Shown here piece by piece: positions 11,697 to 22,514 of a stretch of 64,000 bases of DNA. The notes beneath the pieces were generated by a model. That model had not been told where the DNA came from. It searched no databases and worked only from the letters and a program-made list of their open reading frames with translations. A program made the position numbers and the translations under genes. How positions within the stretch are numbered: position 1 is the stretch's first letter; every line of letters starts with the position of its first letter. The stretch comes from Mycogone perniciosa. Taxonomy: Eukaryota; Ascomycota; Sordariomycetes; Hypocreales; Hypocreaceae. Location of the stretch: assembly GCA_025331125.1 (NCBI GenBank), contig JAOALB010000015.1:1-64000 (forward strand), given 5' to 3'.

Positions 11697-12350
11697 ATGG
11701 CCACCACCTCTCCTCCTGCGGACTCATCAGCCTTCGCATTCCCCCGCGAATACTTCTTCCCCGCCTTCTTCACCCGCCAAACCAACCTCACCACCCACCA
11801 CGCCCAACTCACAAAATGGTCCGCCCTGGTCCTCGCCTACGCGCGCCACCACCGCCTCTTCCGCCTCGCCCTCTCCTCCGCCGCGGACTCGGATCTCTTT
11901 CGCAATCGCAGAATCGATCGCCGCCTGAATCCCGCAGACATCCGCGACGTCATTGACTTTATGCGCAAGGAGGGCCGTGCTGAGTTCGTCCATGGCGGCG
12001 CGTCCGGCTCTTCTGCGTCGAATGGCGTGGCGGGAGGCGATGTTGTGTTTTTATATTGGCGGAAGCCCGAAGAATGGGCTGCGCTGGTGGAGACTTACGT
12101 GGAAGAGACGGGCCAGAAGGGCAGCGTGTTGACGGTGTATGAATTGACCGAGGGAGAAAACACAAGAGGCACAGGTAGGTTCCCAAGTTCAAGCCATCCA
12201 TTCTGCAAGATCAAGCAGACTGAACGAGAGATGGCAGAGTTCCACGGCATGGACGGCGAGGTCTTCCTCAAAGCATTAAACATCCTCGTCAAAAGAGGCA
12301 AGGCACAAATTTTCGGCTCGGAAGACTCTCCCGGTGTCAAATTCTTCTAA
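11697..12350 (+). CDS. vps25: ESCRT-II complex subunit Vps25
   Basis: Exons 11697-12174 and 12238-12350 give 196 residues, close to yeast Vps25 (about 200). The N-terminus has FPREYFFPAFFTRQ and later LTKWSALVLAYAR, matching the Vps25 PPXY-type and first winged-helix region. The C-terminus ends in LVKRGKAQIF..GVKFF, the second winged helix. Vps25 is the two-copy arm of ESCRT-II and recruits Vps20 (ESCRT-III) during sorting of ubiquitinated cargo into multivesicular bodies. The 63-nt intron is in frame and stop-free, so a naive frame reads through it and adds 21 residues; its GTAGGT donor and GGCAG acceptor restore the conserved sequence. The start ATG lies in CCACCATGG context. Confidence 0.92.
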   Translation: MATTSPPADSSAFAFPREYFFPAFFTRQTNLTTHHAQLTKWSALVLAYARHHRLFRLALSSAADSDLFRNRRIDRRLNPADIRDVIDFMRKEGRAEFVHGGASGSSASNGVAGGDVVFLYWRKPEEWAALVETYVEETGQKGSVLTVYELTEGENTRGTGRFPSSSHPFCKIKQTEREMAEFHGMDGEVFLKALNILVKRGKAQIFGSEDSPGVKFF

Positions 12351-12554
12351 TCCAACCCCCAAAAACACTCGACAAAGCCTCCAAATGTATGCATACCCCG
12401 CGATATATGCAAAGCCTACCATCCTCGACAATGTCCCAACAAGACTGGCGAGTCGTGGCTCAAGTAATCCTACAAAAAGTCGAAAGCACTAAATCTAGAA
12501 TACAACCAAAAACTCCGTCATTCACATGCATCAAGGATAGAGAGCATCCATCTT

Positions 12555-15290
12555 CTACTCCGCCTCAACAAGGAACTTCTTGTCGAATCTCACCTGCTGC
12601 GCCATCGCAACGTCGAGAAGCCAATCTGGTGTCACTATCCGCGGTTCCATATGTCCCCTTTCCGCCATTTTCTTGAAGCGGACCCACATCTGCTTCTCAT
12701 CGGGAGAGGCACCGCTAAGGAGGTAGACTGGCTCCGGGGGGGCATTACCATCTTCTTCGGGCGTGGTAGGCTTGATGGTTGTCCCGCTTCGTGCCCGGTA
12801 GATCATGAAGATGGCCCCGTTGGACTCGGCTATGGCACGGTAGCTCTCTGGCCCATTGCGGATCCTTTCGGTGCAGTATATGGGAATACCGCGGAGGAGC
12901 TTGCCCCTATTCGCCTTGGCTCTGGCGACTGATCTCTCGAGCTGAATATCATACTTGGATTCGGCTTCAACATCCTTCAGTATGTAGTCGTCGACGTTGG
13001 GAACTTTGCCAGTCTCGAGAACCTTCTCGACGAATGTAGAAGTAATCACTGTCGGTCCGCGGGCAAGAGCGCAGAGGAATTTGACCGTCCGTACGACATG
13101 CGGTGCTGCGAGATAGTCGCAGGGTTGTCCTTCTTGGACTATTTGAATTCCAAGATCGCGAAGTTTTCTCTGTAAGAATTCGGTCAGAATCAGCCATAGT
13201 GGGCGGCGGCCTTTCATGTCATCCAAACTTACTCGGTCTTGATCTTCTTTGCTCTGCTCTCCCACCCATCGTGTAAATCCCGTCAAAATAATACGCATTT
13301 CTACATCGGGCAGAGAGGGCCGGACCTTTTTCACTGCTCGCTTCGATTCGTCTGCGTCGCCCCCCTTACTCATAGGACTTGATGACCGCCCAGTAACATT
13401 TTCCTTCTCCACCAAGTTTGTTGCTCGCTTCCCTCCGAATGGTGTTCCTGGTTTGGCATTTCTCTTTCTCTCCTTCTCGTATAGGGCAATATCTGGCGCG
13501 ATCGAGGAGAGCATATCTCTAGCCTTGGCCTTCGCGCTGCGGCCACCAGTAGACATCACTGAAGGGGTGTCGCTCTCTTTGCTACCGCGTAAAGGTCGTG
13601 ACCGTATCGGTGTCTGAAGTAATGCGACTGACTTGCCCTTTTTTGACGGCAGGTTATTCTCGTCATCGACTGACATGGCATCCAAATCCCTATCTTCCCC
13701 AGCTTCGCCAATGACTACCCCTTCGGCTGGACCATGAGAATAAGCGTTCTCCTCCGCAGCCTCGAGAATCTTTCGCTTCCTCTTAGCCCGAGGGGACATG
13801 TTCTCCTCTCCCCCAGGGTAATACAATTCCCTCAACCTCGACTCATCAAAAAATGTCTGACCAATTATCTCGCCTAGGTTGGTCCGTGGAGGAAAGTGGT
13901 TGTATTTCTTGGTATTGACTGGCTTGATCTCGCACTTGGCATAACTCTCCTCGATCCAGAGATGATTGACGACAGTGATACCCCACTCAGGAGCAGCTTT
14001 GCATTTTTCACTAGAATTGCGCGCTGTGATGAGATGGGTATTATCCGCCTTCATCGTCTTGGTGAATTCCGCGCCGCACGCTTTGATGAGATTCTCCAGA
14101 TAAATTCGAGCCTCGCCGCCGTAGTTGGACACCGTGATCCGCATGTCCTTGAAACCTTCGATGCCGTTCTTGGGAATTGGGTAGTGAAGCAGTCGTCGTA
14201 GAGGCGAGGTCCACTCGTTGTGAACGATCAGATAGTAGAGCCAAGACAAGTTGCCAATTTCCTTGCACGACTGAGCAGCTCGTACGTACTGTTCGCCCTC
14301 TCGGTACTGGCATATCATCGTGGTGCAATCATCGGCTTCCTTTACCAGTTTGCCGCCACCGTGAACAATGATATGCTTAATAGCATTTTCAAGCCTGGGG
14401 CTGACATTTAGGTCTGAACCTAGCAGAATTCTCTTGTCTTGGAAAACTGTAACAGGCTGCCGTGCAGGACCACCATCGGAAAGTGATAAGAATTCAGGAT
14501 TGGTGGATGATGCTCCAACCAGATTGAGGTTGGGAGGTATCTCGAGATCTTCATCCGGACCCTTCTTCAAGATTTCGGGATCAGGGAGAAGATAGGGCCC
14601 CTCGTCAATGCGCTTGCCAAGCTTGAAACAGTCATCGAACCTAAAACCTATTCTAGCTCGTCACTCTCCGTTGGGCACATGGCGATATGACTTACCAGTG
14701 CGGCAACACCACTTTACCCTTCCAACCCTTCTCCAGAGCCATGGTGACTTTGGGGTGCTCCGTCGACAAGGCGCAGATATGCGTTGTGAATCGAGACGCA
14801 TCCTTCGACTCTTGCCCACCAAGCGCCATGGTGGCCCCGATAATGCTCTCCTTATCCATATGTGGCAGATCGGCGCAGGTAACAATGACCTCGGAGAATA
14901 TCATGCGCGGATCTGGCGAGAAAGGTCGAACTTGCGCCTGTTTCCTGCGGGAGATGGAGGTAATGAACCATTGTGTCGTTACAACAGGAATCATGTAAGC
15001 TTGTGAATCGGTATACTGGGGAAAGTCAATAGTGTTGGAGATGATATGCGTGGCTCGATCAATAGGCAATGAACCATCACGCCGTGGTTCGAGGACGGTC
15101 GCGCCATTCTCTTCTAATACTGAGGAGAACTATAAGCACGACTGATGTTAGATCTGGTAGTCAGCAACATGAATATTCGACAGGGAATACTGACAGTGCT
15201 GATCAACTTTGCTGGTAATGAATTGCTCTGGACGAAGGCGATTGCGCATTCCTTGAAGATGCCAGTGGAGGCTCGTTCACTGTCAGCCAT
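12555..15290 (-). CDS. Multi-BRCT DNA-damage response protein (Brc1/Rtt107 type)
   Basis: Four exons on the minus strand (15290-15195, 15129-14696, 14640-13233, 13169-12555) give 850 residues. Several BRCT repeats are visible. N-terminal ones include THIISNTIDFPQY and W..DC motifs (KVVLPHWFDDCFKLGK spans an exon join). A middle one has THLIT...W....V.H.WIEESY. A linker rich in K/R/S follows (about 330-470), and a C-terminal pair ends in VTPDWLLDVAMAQQ. This layout matches Rtt107/Brc1, scaffolds that bind gamma-H2A and Slx4/Smc5-6 at stalled forks. The last intron is 63 nt, in frame and without a stop. The gene converges on vps25 with 204 bp between stop codons. The BRCT call is firm; orthology to Brc1 is likely from layout. 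Confidence 0.85.
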
Positions 15291-16116
15291 TGCTGTGAAC
15301 TGCTCCTTGAGCAAGCCGGGTGTTGAAAGTTAAATAGCAAGGTGCCGAGGTGTATATCCTCAAGAGGTCTTGAATGAAGTAAAAGTCGACACGCAAATAG
15401 CAGCTGCAATATTACGTCTGTGTTCAAGACGAGGCCGAAATACTTGACGTAGGTAGGCAGAAGAACACCGGAGCCTTTGTTTGTGGCTAGACGCGCTCCC
15501 AAGGCCCTTAACGCGAGGAGGGCAGGGTGTCACATGACTTCCCCGAGTTGGTGCACGTCACAGGTACCTCTTCTTGGTTTTAACGCGAACGTGGGGCAAT
15601 CTCATTTGACGCGGCACGCCACACTGTACGCCACTTCTCTAGACATGGACTTTGGAAACTTGGAACAAGCTGAAATACTTCGTACATGTGAACGAATGCG
15701 TGTTAGCTTCTTCGTAGCCTAGCAAAGAAAGGGCATTGATCTAATAATACCTAGTAATATGGGTTATTTTACACTACCCAAAGGGGATGTACTATGTAAA
15801 GGCTAGGCTACAGAGGATGAGATCCGGATCGCACGTCATCTCATGTGAGCTGCGAACACCAGCTGTGTGATCATGGCTGCGACATGTTTGAGGCATCGCT
15901 ATGGTTATGTAAGATATTATTGTGAAATCTGGAAAAAAAGTTACAGAGAGAAAAAAAGGCAATGCCGCCAAACAACTAGGACCTATGCTAATTTGCGCCT
16001 CTACGTATGCACCACCTCCGCATACCCCATTTGATCCAGTAAAACATAATCACATCGTCTCAAGTATCATGCTTTTCTCTCTCTCTCTCTCTCTTCAACA
16101 TGACATGTTAATGCTT
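15291..16116. other. Intergenic region between the BRCT gene and the GlcNAc kinase
   Basis: No gene recognised. It contains the BRCT gene promoter, one TACTTCGTA motif at 15676 and a CT-dinucleotide run at about 16077-16094 just beyond the kinase stop codon. Confidence 0.5.
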
Positions 16117-17843
16117 TCATGCGTCATCTTCAACACAAGCCAGGGCTACCGCGGCTCCAATTAATGAGCTCTCACCAGCAGACACAAGCTCAATGGTTTG
16201 GGGCTTGGAGGATTTGTGGCTGTCTACCAGGTCGGTGATATAGCGCTGGCAGCTAATCAGATAACCAGGGTAGTTTTCAATGACGCTGCCGTTGAATGCC
16301 ACTGTCGTCTTCTCAAGTTGAATCTCCTCCTCAGCCTTCTTCCGCAAGGGCGAGGACTCAGGGAGAGTGGAGATGTAGTTCTTCTCGCTTTCCAGGCGGA
16401 TATCCCAAAGTGTATAGACACAGGCCGCGACCAGCGCGCTGGAGCGTACAGCCACAAATGATGCAATGGCCTTGATGGCAAGAAGGTCAGATGTGGTAGG
16501 GATATGAGGTGAAGGGTGTCGTTCAGAGAAGAGGCTGATGGCCTGCGAAAGATCGGAAGATGTATCACTGATAGGACGTTAGTAAATGGCCCGATAGACA
16601 AGCAATAGAAGGATAGGGATACATACCCCTCAATCATTGAGAGAGTCTCTGTGCCCAGAGAGTACAGCTCGTTCAAAGAAGGTGGTACAATGCCACCAAG
16701 CAGTCCAGTCGTCTCGATGGCCTCGACCATGACGAGTCGGACAATCTCACCCAGGTACATGCCGCTAACCATGTGTTCCAGGGGTTGAAAATCGGGCCGT
16801 GGGTGATCTTTCAGTAGCTGGCGATCCCATCGAGTCAGAGGCAGGATCTTGCCTCCAAACATGCCAAGTTCCGTATTTACGATAACGCGAGAAGCCGCTT
16901 CGAACCAGCTATCGGGTCTGTCACCGAACTTGGCCCGACCGATGGATGATACTGGGAGGTAGGCAGCGATGTTGACACCAGTGCCGAGGATGAGGCCGAA
17001 CCTCGTTGAAGAGTGAGAATAGGCCCGAGATAGAAGACAGGCGCTTGAATCGTTGAGAATGGCACGAAGCTCGACGTGGAGGTTTAGGTTTCTGCATGCC
17101 GTCTTGATGATTTCTCCCAGGTCCTGTCCGATCAAGCCAATGTCCGCCAGGAACCCCTTGCCCATGGGCTGAAGTCTGCCACTCCCCAATCCGGTTTGTC
17201 TGCTCCAGTTAGTCTTTTTGTCTGTGTGTGTGTGTGTGCAAAGTTGGCTTGGAAATACTTACTCAATGGGGAAACTCCACGCGAGAGCAAGCGGGAGAGG
17301 GTTCTCAAGGCTCTGCTCCCGGTTGAGGGTGGTTTCAATCGTCTCTGCTATACGGGCAGCCATCCACTCGAAAAAGGCCATTCCCTCCATATCCTTCACT
17401 TCCTTGGCGATTTTGAAATTCCGAATGCTGACGATCTTGCTGTCACTTCCAGACTCTGTCCCACGGCCAGTAAGCTCCACCAAGGCGACTCGCAGAGTTG
17501 ATCCACCGACATCCAAGGCCAAGTACTGTCCACGTTCGATGCCCTTTGGCAGTTGATAGCTGTATTCGGGAAGCATGCACTGCAGATCCTTCCGAAGTCC
17601 CTCCAAAATCTGCTTCTTCAGGTTGGCTGATAACTCGGCAAGGCCATCGCCGCTGACCGGGCCGAGTAGTGCAGCCTCGGCGTCCTTCAGGAACTGTTGG
17701 AGACTCTTGTTGGACGACACGCCCTTTCCTTTAGACTTCTTACCGGGGCTCAGCCAAAAGGCCAATATAGCCTTTAGCAGAGACTTGCCACGCAGCAAGC
17801 TCTTTACGAGGGCGGCGATGAAAGCTTTCCTGAACGTTGCCAT
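16117..17843 (-). CDS. hxk3: Hexokinase-family N-acetylglucosamine kinase
   Basis: Three exons (17843-17263, 17199-16627, 16567-16117) give 534 residues, somewhat longer than classic hexokinases. Hexokinase landmarks are present but altered: the phosphate-1 loop is LDVGGSTLRV (from residue 110) instead of LDLGGTNFRV, the sugar site is AWSFPIEQT, and the catalytic Asp is probably D244 in LNDSSAC, replacing the usual NDTVG. The first 45 residues are basic and hydrophobic and could be a membrane or mitochondrial signal. Such divergence marks the GlcNAc-kinase branch (Candida Hxk1, Trichoderma Hxk3). With deaminase, deacetylase and RON1 genes downstream, phosphorylation of cytosolic GlcNAc to GlcNAc-6-P is the likely role. 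A purely regulatory hexokinase (XprF-like) is the alternative. Intron 1 holds a TG repeat. Confidence 0.85.
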
Positions 17844-19766
17844 TGTGGTAACGAGTGGCTTCGTACAATGGGGGGAGGGAGAAGGGAAGAAGGGGGAGGG
17901 GAAGCGATGAGGGATCGGGAGAACTAAGATTATTATAATCTAAAGCCAGGTTCTGGGCATATATATGCAACGAGGTTAAAGTAGCGTAGCGGAAGGACAG
18001 GCGCCGAGGAACAGAGGGATCTCTCACAAGGAGAAAAGGACAATAGACAATGTTTAGATGAGGACAAGGCGAGCGTGACACGAAGTCGCATGGGCCGATC
18101 GACAGGCACGGCTCGAGGGGCGGGATCTGGTAGCAACTAGCAGATAGGAACCACAGTCGGGCCTGATGAAACCTGCCCCGTGCTGATGCAATCCCGGGGG
18201 CAACAACAACCTTACAGCCAGAGAGGGTCGTATGGGGGATGTCCGGTTGTTGTTGTTGTATGTCGGTAGGTAGGGAGGTATCCGTACAGCGAACAACAAA
18301 CAAGAGCAGGTCGGTAGGTTGCTAGCTAGGTATCTGCTAATGTAAGGCAAGGCAAGCCGAGCAAGCACCAAGATGGGACGGACAGGTAACGCGTATGCCT
18401 TCAAGGGTTACAGGGCATCGCTAGCTGTCTGGGCTGCTGCTGTTGTCTGGGCTGCCGAGGCATAGGTGACAGCTGTCATCAGGAAATGGACTGGTCGAGC
18501 AACAACAAGCATCCGTGGCCCATACATGAGCACGAGAAAGGGAACGAGAAAAAATGGGATGGTTGAGATGGGGGTCACATCGGCAAGACGCACATTGGGG
18601 AGAAGCGCGCCAAGAGGGGACGGGCAAAAGGGTCTCACGGGGAAGGGAGATAGTGGTAGATGCTCTGCGGGTGCAAGTGCAAGAAACAGGGGGTTTGTGA
18701 GCCAAAGGGCCAGTCAACCAGCCAGCCGGCAGGCAAGCAGGCAAGCAAGCAACCACAGCCAAATTGCACACACATAAGAAACGCGGTGCGTTGATGAGGC
18801 TTTTGGTGTTGTAACGTTGCGGCGGAGGCTGTGGCAAGTGGGTAGGTAGCGTGGGTGGTTAGTATTACTGGGTTACTGGGTTATTACTGCTGCTACGGAG
18901 TACTACTACTGGATTGCTGGGGGTGGCAGCGCCCGAAAAAGCCTGGCCAAGATGGTGCACACACACCCACACAGGGTGCATTCCGAATATGGATGAATGA
19001 TATGCGTGGCGCAACTCGCCGCCGATATTGTCTTTGTTGCCAAATTTCCATATTGGGGAGAAGGTTGGGAGGCTCCGCCAATGCTCTGCGGATGCTCTGC
19101 CAGGTGGTGCTATTTTACCGGGTCAAGGACCATTTGCCAAGGGCCGAATGCCCTCTCCTACGCCATGGCCCGAGAGTGATGCTGCTATGGAGTACGGAGT
19201 ACTGTTCCTACTACATACATACTCGTACATACCACTTGCTCTTGTTGGGCATAGAGCCGCCTATCGCTTGGTGGATGGTCACGAGAATCATTAGGAGGAG
19301 GTTCAAGCCAGCAGTCAAATGGTCCCATCGCGATGCAACACTACCTACCAACACACTCCAATCATCAAACACCACGCCTCGCCCAAACCTGCCTTAGTCC
19401 TGAATGCCTAACCCAGCGCGGACATAGATAGATGAAGTCGACCGGCATTCATCAACATCCCCCGTATTCGATGTCGAGATCCGAGGAGGGAAGGCATCTG
19501 GAATTGAGATAGACTAGCACTGATACTACCCCATGGCATCCGCATTATTGGAGAAGCTGGATATATGTGTGTGTGTGTGTGGCTCGTCAAGTGAAATCTG
19601 CATAAGCGCGTCTAAGTCGTGGGGTATTACCCGTGCATTCATTCATAAATTCGGCCAACCCTCGATGTCTTGGGATACGAAGCGAATAAGATTGTGTCAT
19701 TATTGTCTTACATTACATGAGTTCATCTGATCTGAGACAAGCCGGAACGTTTCCCGCAGCCATGAG

Positions 19767-19800
19767 TGCGACTGTGACTGCGACTGCGACTGCGACTACG
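19767..19800. repeat. Hexanucleotide repeat (TGCGAC-like)
   Basis: About five and a half consecutive units of TGCGAC with small changes (TGTGAC, TACGA). It lies in the large intergenic region of the GlcNAc cluster and is not part of a recognised gene. Confidence 0.8.
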
Positions 19801-20621
19801 AAGTGGTACCTGGACCTGCCATCAATCCCCTCATCAATTCGAAGCCCCGCGCTTCATGATGCTGCTGCACGCCAGGTCATGCCGAGACCACGGATGAGAC
19901 GTATGAGAGGACCGCGCACGATACGAGGCTCATGACGGCAGGCCGTGCCGTGCAGAGCAACAACAGAAGCTGCTGCTACTTCGTGCTACTACAACCTTTA
20001 AAACGGACCGACCATTTTTGCTTTCCATCAGCCAACGGACCAATGACGAACTAGTTGCATTCCGATGCGATGTTACGATGCCTCCGTCTGTCACCTATCC
20101 GGCATTTACCACCGGGCTACGAAGTACGCACGATTCATCGTCTGTCTGGTTGAAGTTTATTATTTGAAAAGGTTTTAATACCGAGCATTATTTATTTAAC
20201 CGACTGATGATTTCGGAGTACTCGGCTCATATTCCCTACGGACAGTAGTACATAGTATTGGCAGCAATACTCCGTACTCCGTAGTAGTACTCGTACTTGT
20301 AAGTGCCTCCGTAAAATATGATTACGTACTACTCCATGTCCCGCTGCAATAACCACATGGCATGGCAAGACATGCAACGGACGGACGGACGGATGGACCA
20401 GGCCAGGCCAACTTTGTTTTTTGGCCGCCTCCTTGCCTTGCTCCTGATCCGGACCATGGAAAAAAATAGGCGATGGTTAGTTAGATGGGCAGGGCGGGGC
20501 CGCTGAACGCCGTTTTGTTGGCTCGGCTGGCTCGGTCAGCTGGAGGCAAAGAACTTGGCGATGCATGGAAGTATGCAGTGACGTTCCATCGATTTTTTTG
20601 CACCCATAGGCCATGGCATGG

Positions 20622-20654
20622 GCCCTCCATGAGCCCTCCATGAGCCCTCCATGA
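20622..20654. repeat. Three perfect 11-bp tandem repeats
   Basis: GCCCTCCATGA occurs three times without a gap, followed by a partial fourth unit. Non-coding as far as I can see. A run of GGAC tetranucleotides lies nearby at about 20379-20392. Confidence 0.85.
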
Positions 20655-21291
20655 GCCATCGGTTCTAGTCCCACATTTACACATCCCCACCCGACCGACC
20701 CGTTCGACATCATCATGCCTTTTGGCGTTTTGCCGCTCAGATGGATCACAGATGACACTGGACTGGCACCATATTCCACGTCCCACGTTCTCAGCATGGA
20801 CGATTGACTGCACGTAAGCCTACTAAGAACGCCGTAGTCATGGCCGCCATGTGAGTACCGGTGCGCTATTGGACTCTACGTCCCAGTTGAAGCACTGCTA
20901 CCCAGACTTGGGCCAATCCCGGGCGCGAATCAGTCGTCCACTTCTTCCCACGGCCGATGTCCATGTACCTCCTTGTACTTTCAATGTTCTTTCTGGACAC
21001 CTCCCGATTCAGGAACCCAGTGTTTCGTTACCTGTTGGAACGCCCCTCCTCTTCCCCTCATAGCCTTAAGTCATCGAGCTGTTTCCTCTCCTCCTCTTCC
21101 AAGCTCTCCCCTCTTTGAATCCTCGAATCATCAAAACTCTGCTGTTTGGATAATCGATCGAGCAAGCATCACCAATACCAACCTATCATCTATCTTCATC
21201 TGCTTTCCTAGCCTGAGAGTCCCCAGAGCTTCTGCCCTCGTTCTCTCTTCACGCCCATCCACACTAAACCTCTCCCGGTCCTATCATCATC

Positions 21292-22514
21292 ATGCGGTTG
21301 ATTATCCGTGACGATGCCACTGCTGCCAGCAGCTATGTCGCCAACTACGTTGTCGACCGCATCAATGCCTTCCGCCCCAGCGCCGAGAACCCCTTCGTTC
21401 TTGGTCTGCCCACCGGATCCAGCCCCCTAGGTGTCTACAAGATCTTGGTTGAGAAGTACAAGGCCGGCGAGGTGAGCACTGCATTCCATGTCATCAAATA
21501 CACAGGAGTAGAGAGAGAGTGTGTGTGTCGTAGCTGACTAGTAACTTGCCATGGCCAGGTCTCCTTTGAGAATGTCATCACCTTCAATATGGATGAGTAT
21601 GTGGGTATTCCCCGCGACCATTCCGAGTCCTATCACAGCTTCATGTGGAAGCACTTCTTCTCTCATGTAAACATCCACCCTTCCAACGTCCACATCCTCA
21701 ACGGCAATGCGCCCAACCTTGAGGCCGAGTGCGTTGCCTATGAAGATGCTATCAAGAAGGCTGGCGGTATTGACCTGTTCCTCGCCGGCATTGGCGAGGA
21801 CGGCCACATCGCCTTCAACGAGCCTGGATCCAGCTTGGCTAGCCGCACTCGTGTCAAGACCTTGGCCTATGACACTATCCTTGCCAATTCTCGCTTCTTC
21901 GACTACGACATTAACAAGGTGCCCCGCATGGCCCTGACTGTCGGCGTACAGACCGTCCTCGAGGCGAGGGAGGTTGTCGTCATCATTATCGGCCAGCGCA
22001 AGTCGCTCGCTCTGCAGAAGTGTATCGAGGATGGTGTTAACCACATGTGGACGCTGTCAAGCCTCCAGCTGCACCCTCACCCCATGATTGTCGTTGATGA
22101 GGACGCCACAGCCGAGCTCAAGGTCAAGACCGTCAAGGTAAGTATCATCTTTATCCTACATACACGACACGCCCCAATGCTGACTTGGATCCCACGCAGT
22201 ACTTCAAGAGCATTGAAAAGGTGGCCAAGGAGGCTGGTTTCGAACAGATTCTCCCCTCCAAGGTCCGAACTGGCAACGGCCCCATCCCTCTGACCAAGGT
22301 AGACGAGGTGTCCTCCCCTACTATCCTGGCTCCACAGCCCACCACATCCCGACTTCTCCGGGCCACCCCGGCGACCGAGTACCCAATCCGGTCCGTGTCA
22401 CCGGATCTCATCCCGGACCGCATGGCGTCCCGCATCCCGGAGCCCCATCTTACTGACAGGCTGACGCCGAACCCTGAGCAGCAGACTGTGCAGCAGAATG
22501 CCATTGCCGCTTAA
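21292..22514 (+). CDS. dam1: Glucosamine-6-phosphate deaminase/isomerase
   Basis: Exons 21292-21471, 21559-22137 and 22200-22514 give 357 residues. The NagB family motifs are clear: GLPTGSSPLGVYK (phosphate/substrate loop), FNMDEYVGIPRDHSESYHS, and GIGEDGHIAFNEPGSS with the catalytic Asp/His region. It converts GlcN-6-P to fructose-6-P and ammonia, the last step of GlcNAc catabolism. The fold ends near residue 275. A Pro/Ser/Thr-rich tail of about 80 residues follows, longer than bacterial NagB; such tails occur in fungal homologues and are of unknown role. The gene diverges from the kinase and converges on RON1. Confidence 0.96.

Larger units (their letters stand above)
17844..21291. other. 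3.4-kb intergenic region inside the GlcNAc cluster
   Basis: It separates divergent kinase and deaminase genes and should carry both promoters. I found no convincing gene in it. It contains four TACTCCGTA-type motifs (18894, 19193, 20268, 20275), one TACTTCGTA type (20118) and several simple repeats. The 300 bases before the deaminase are C/T-rich as in a fungal core promoter. Confidence 0.6.
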
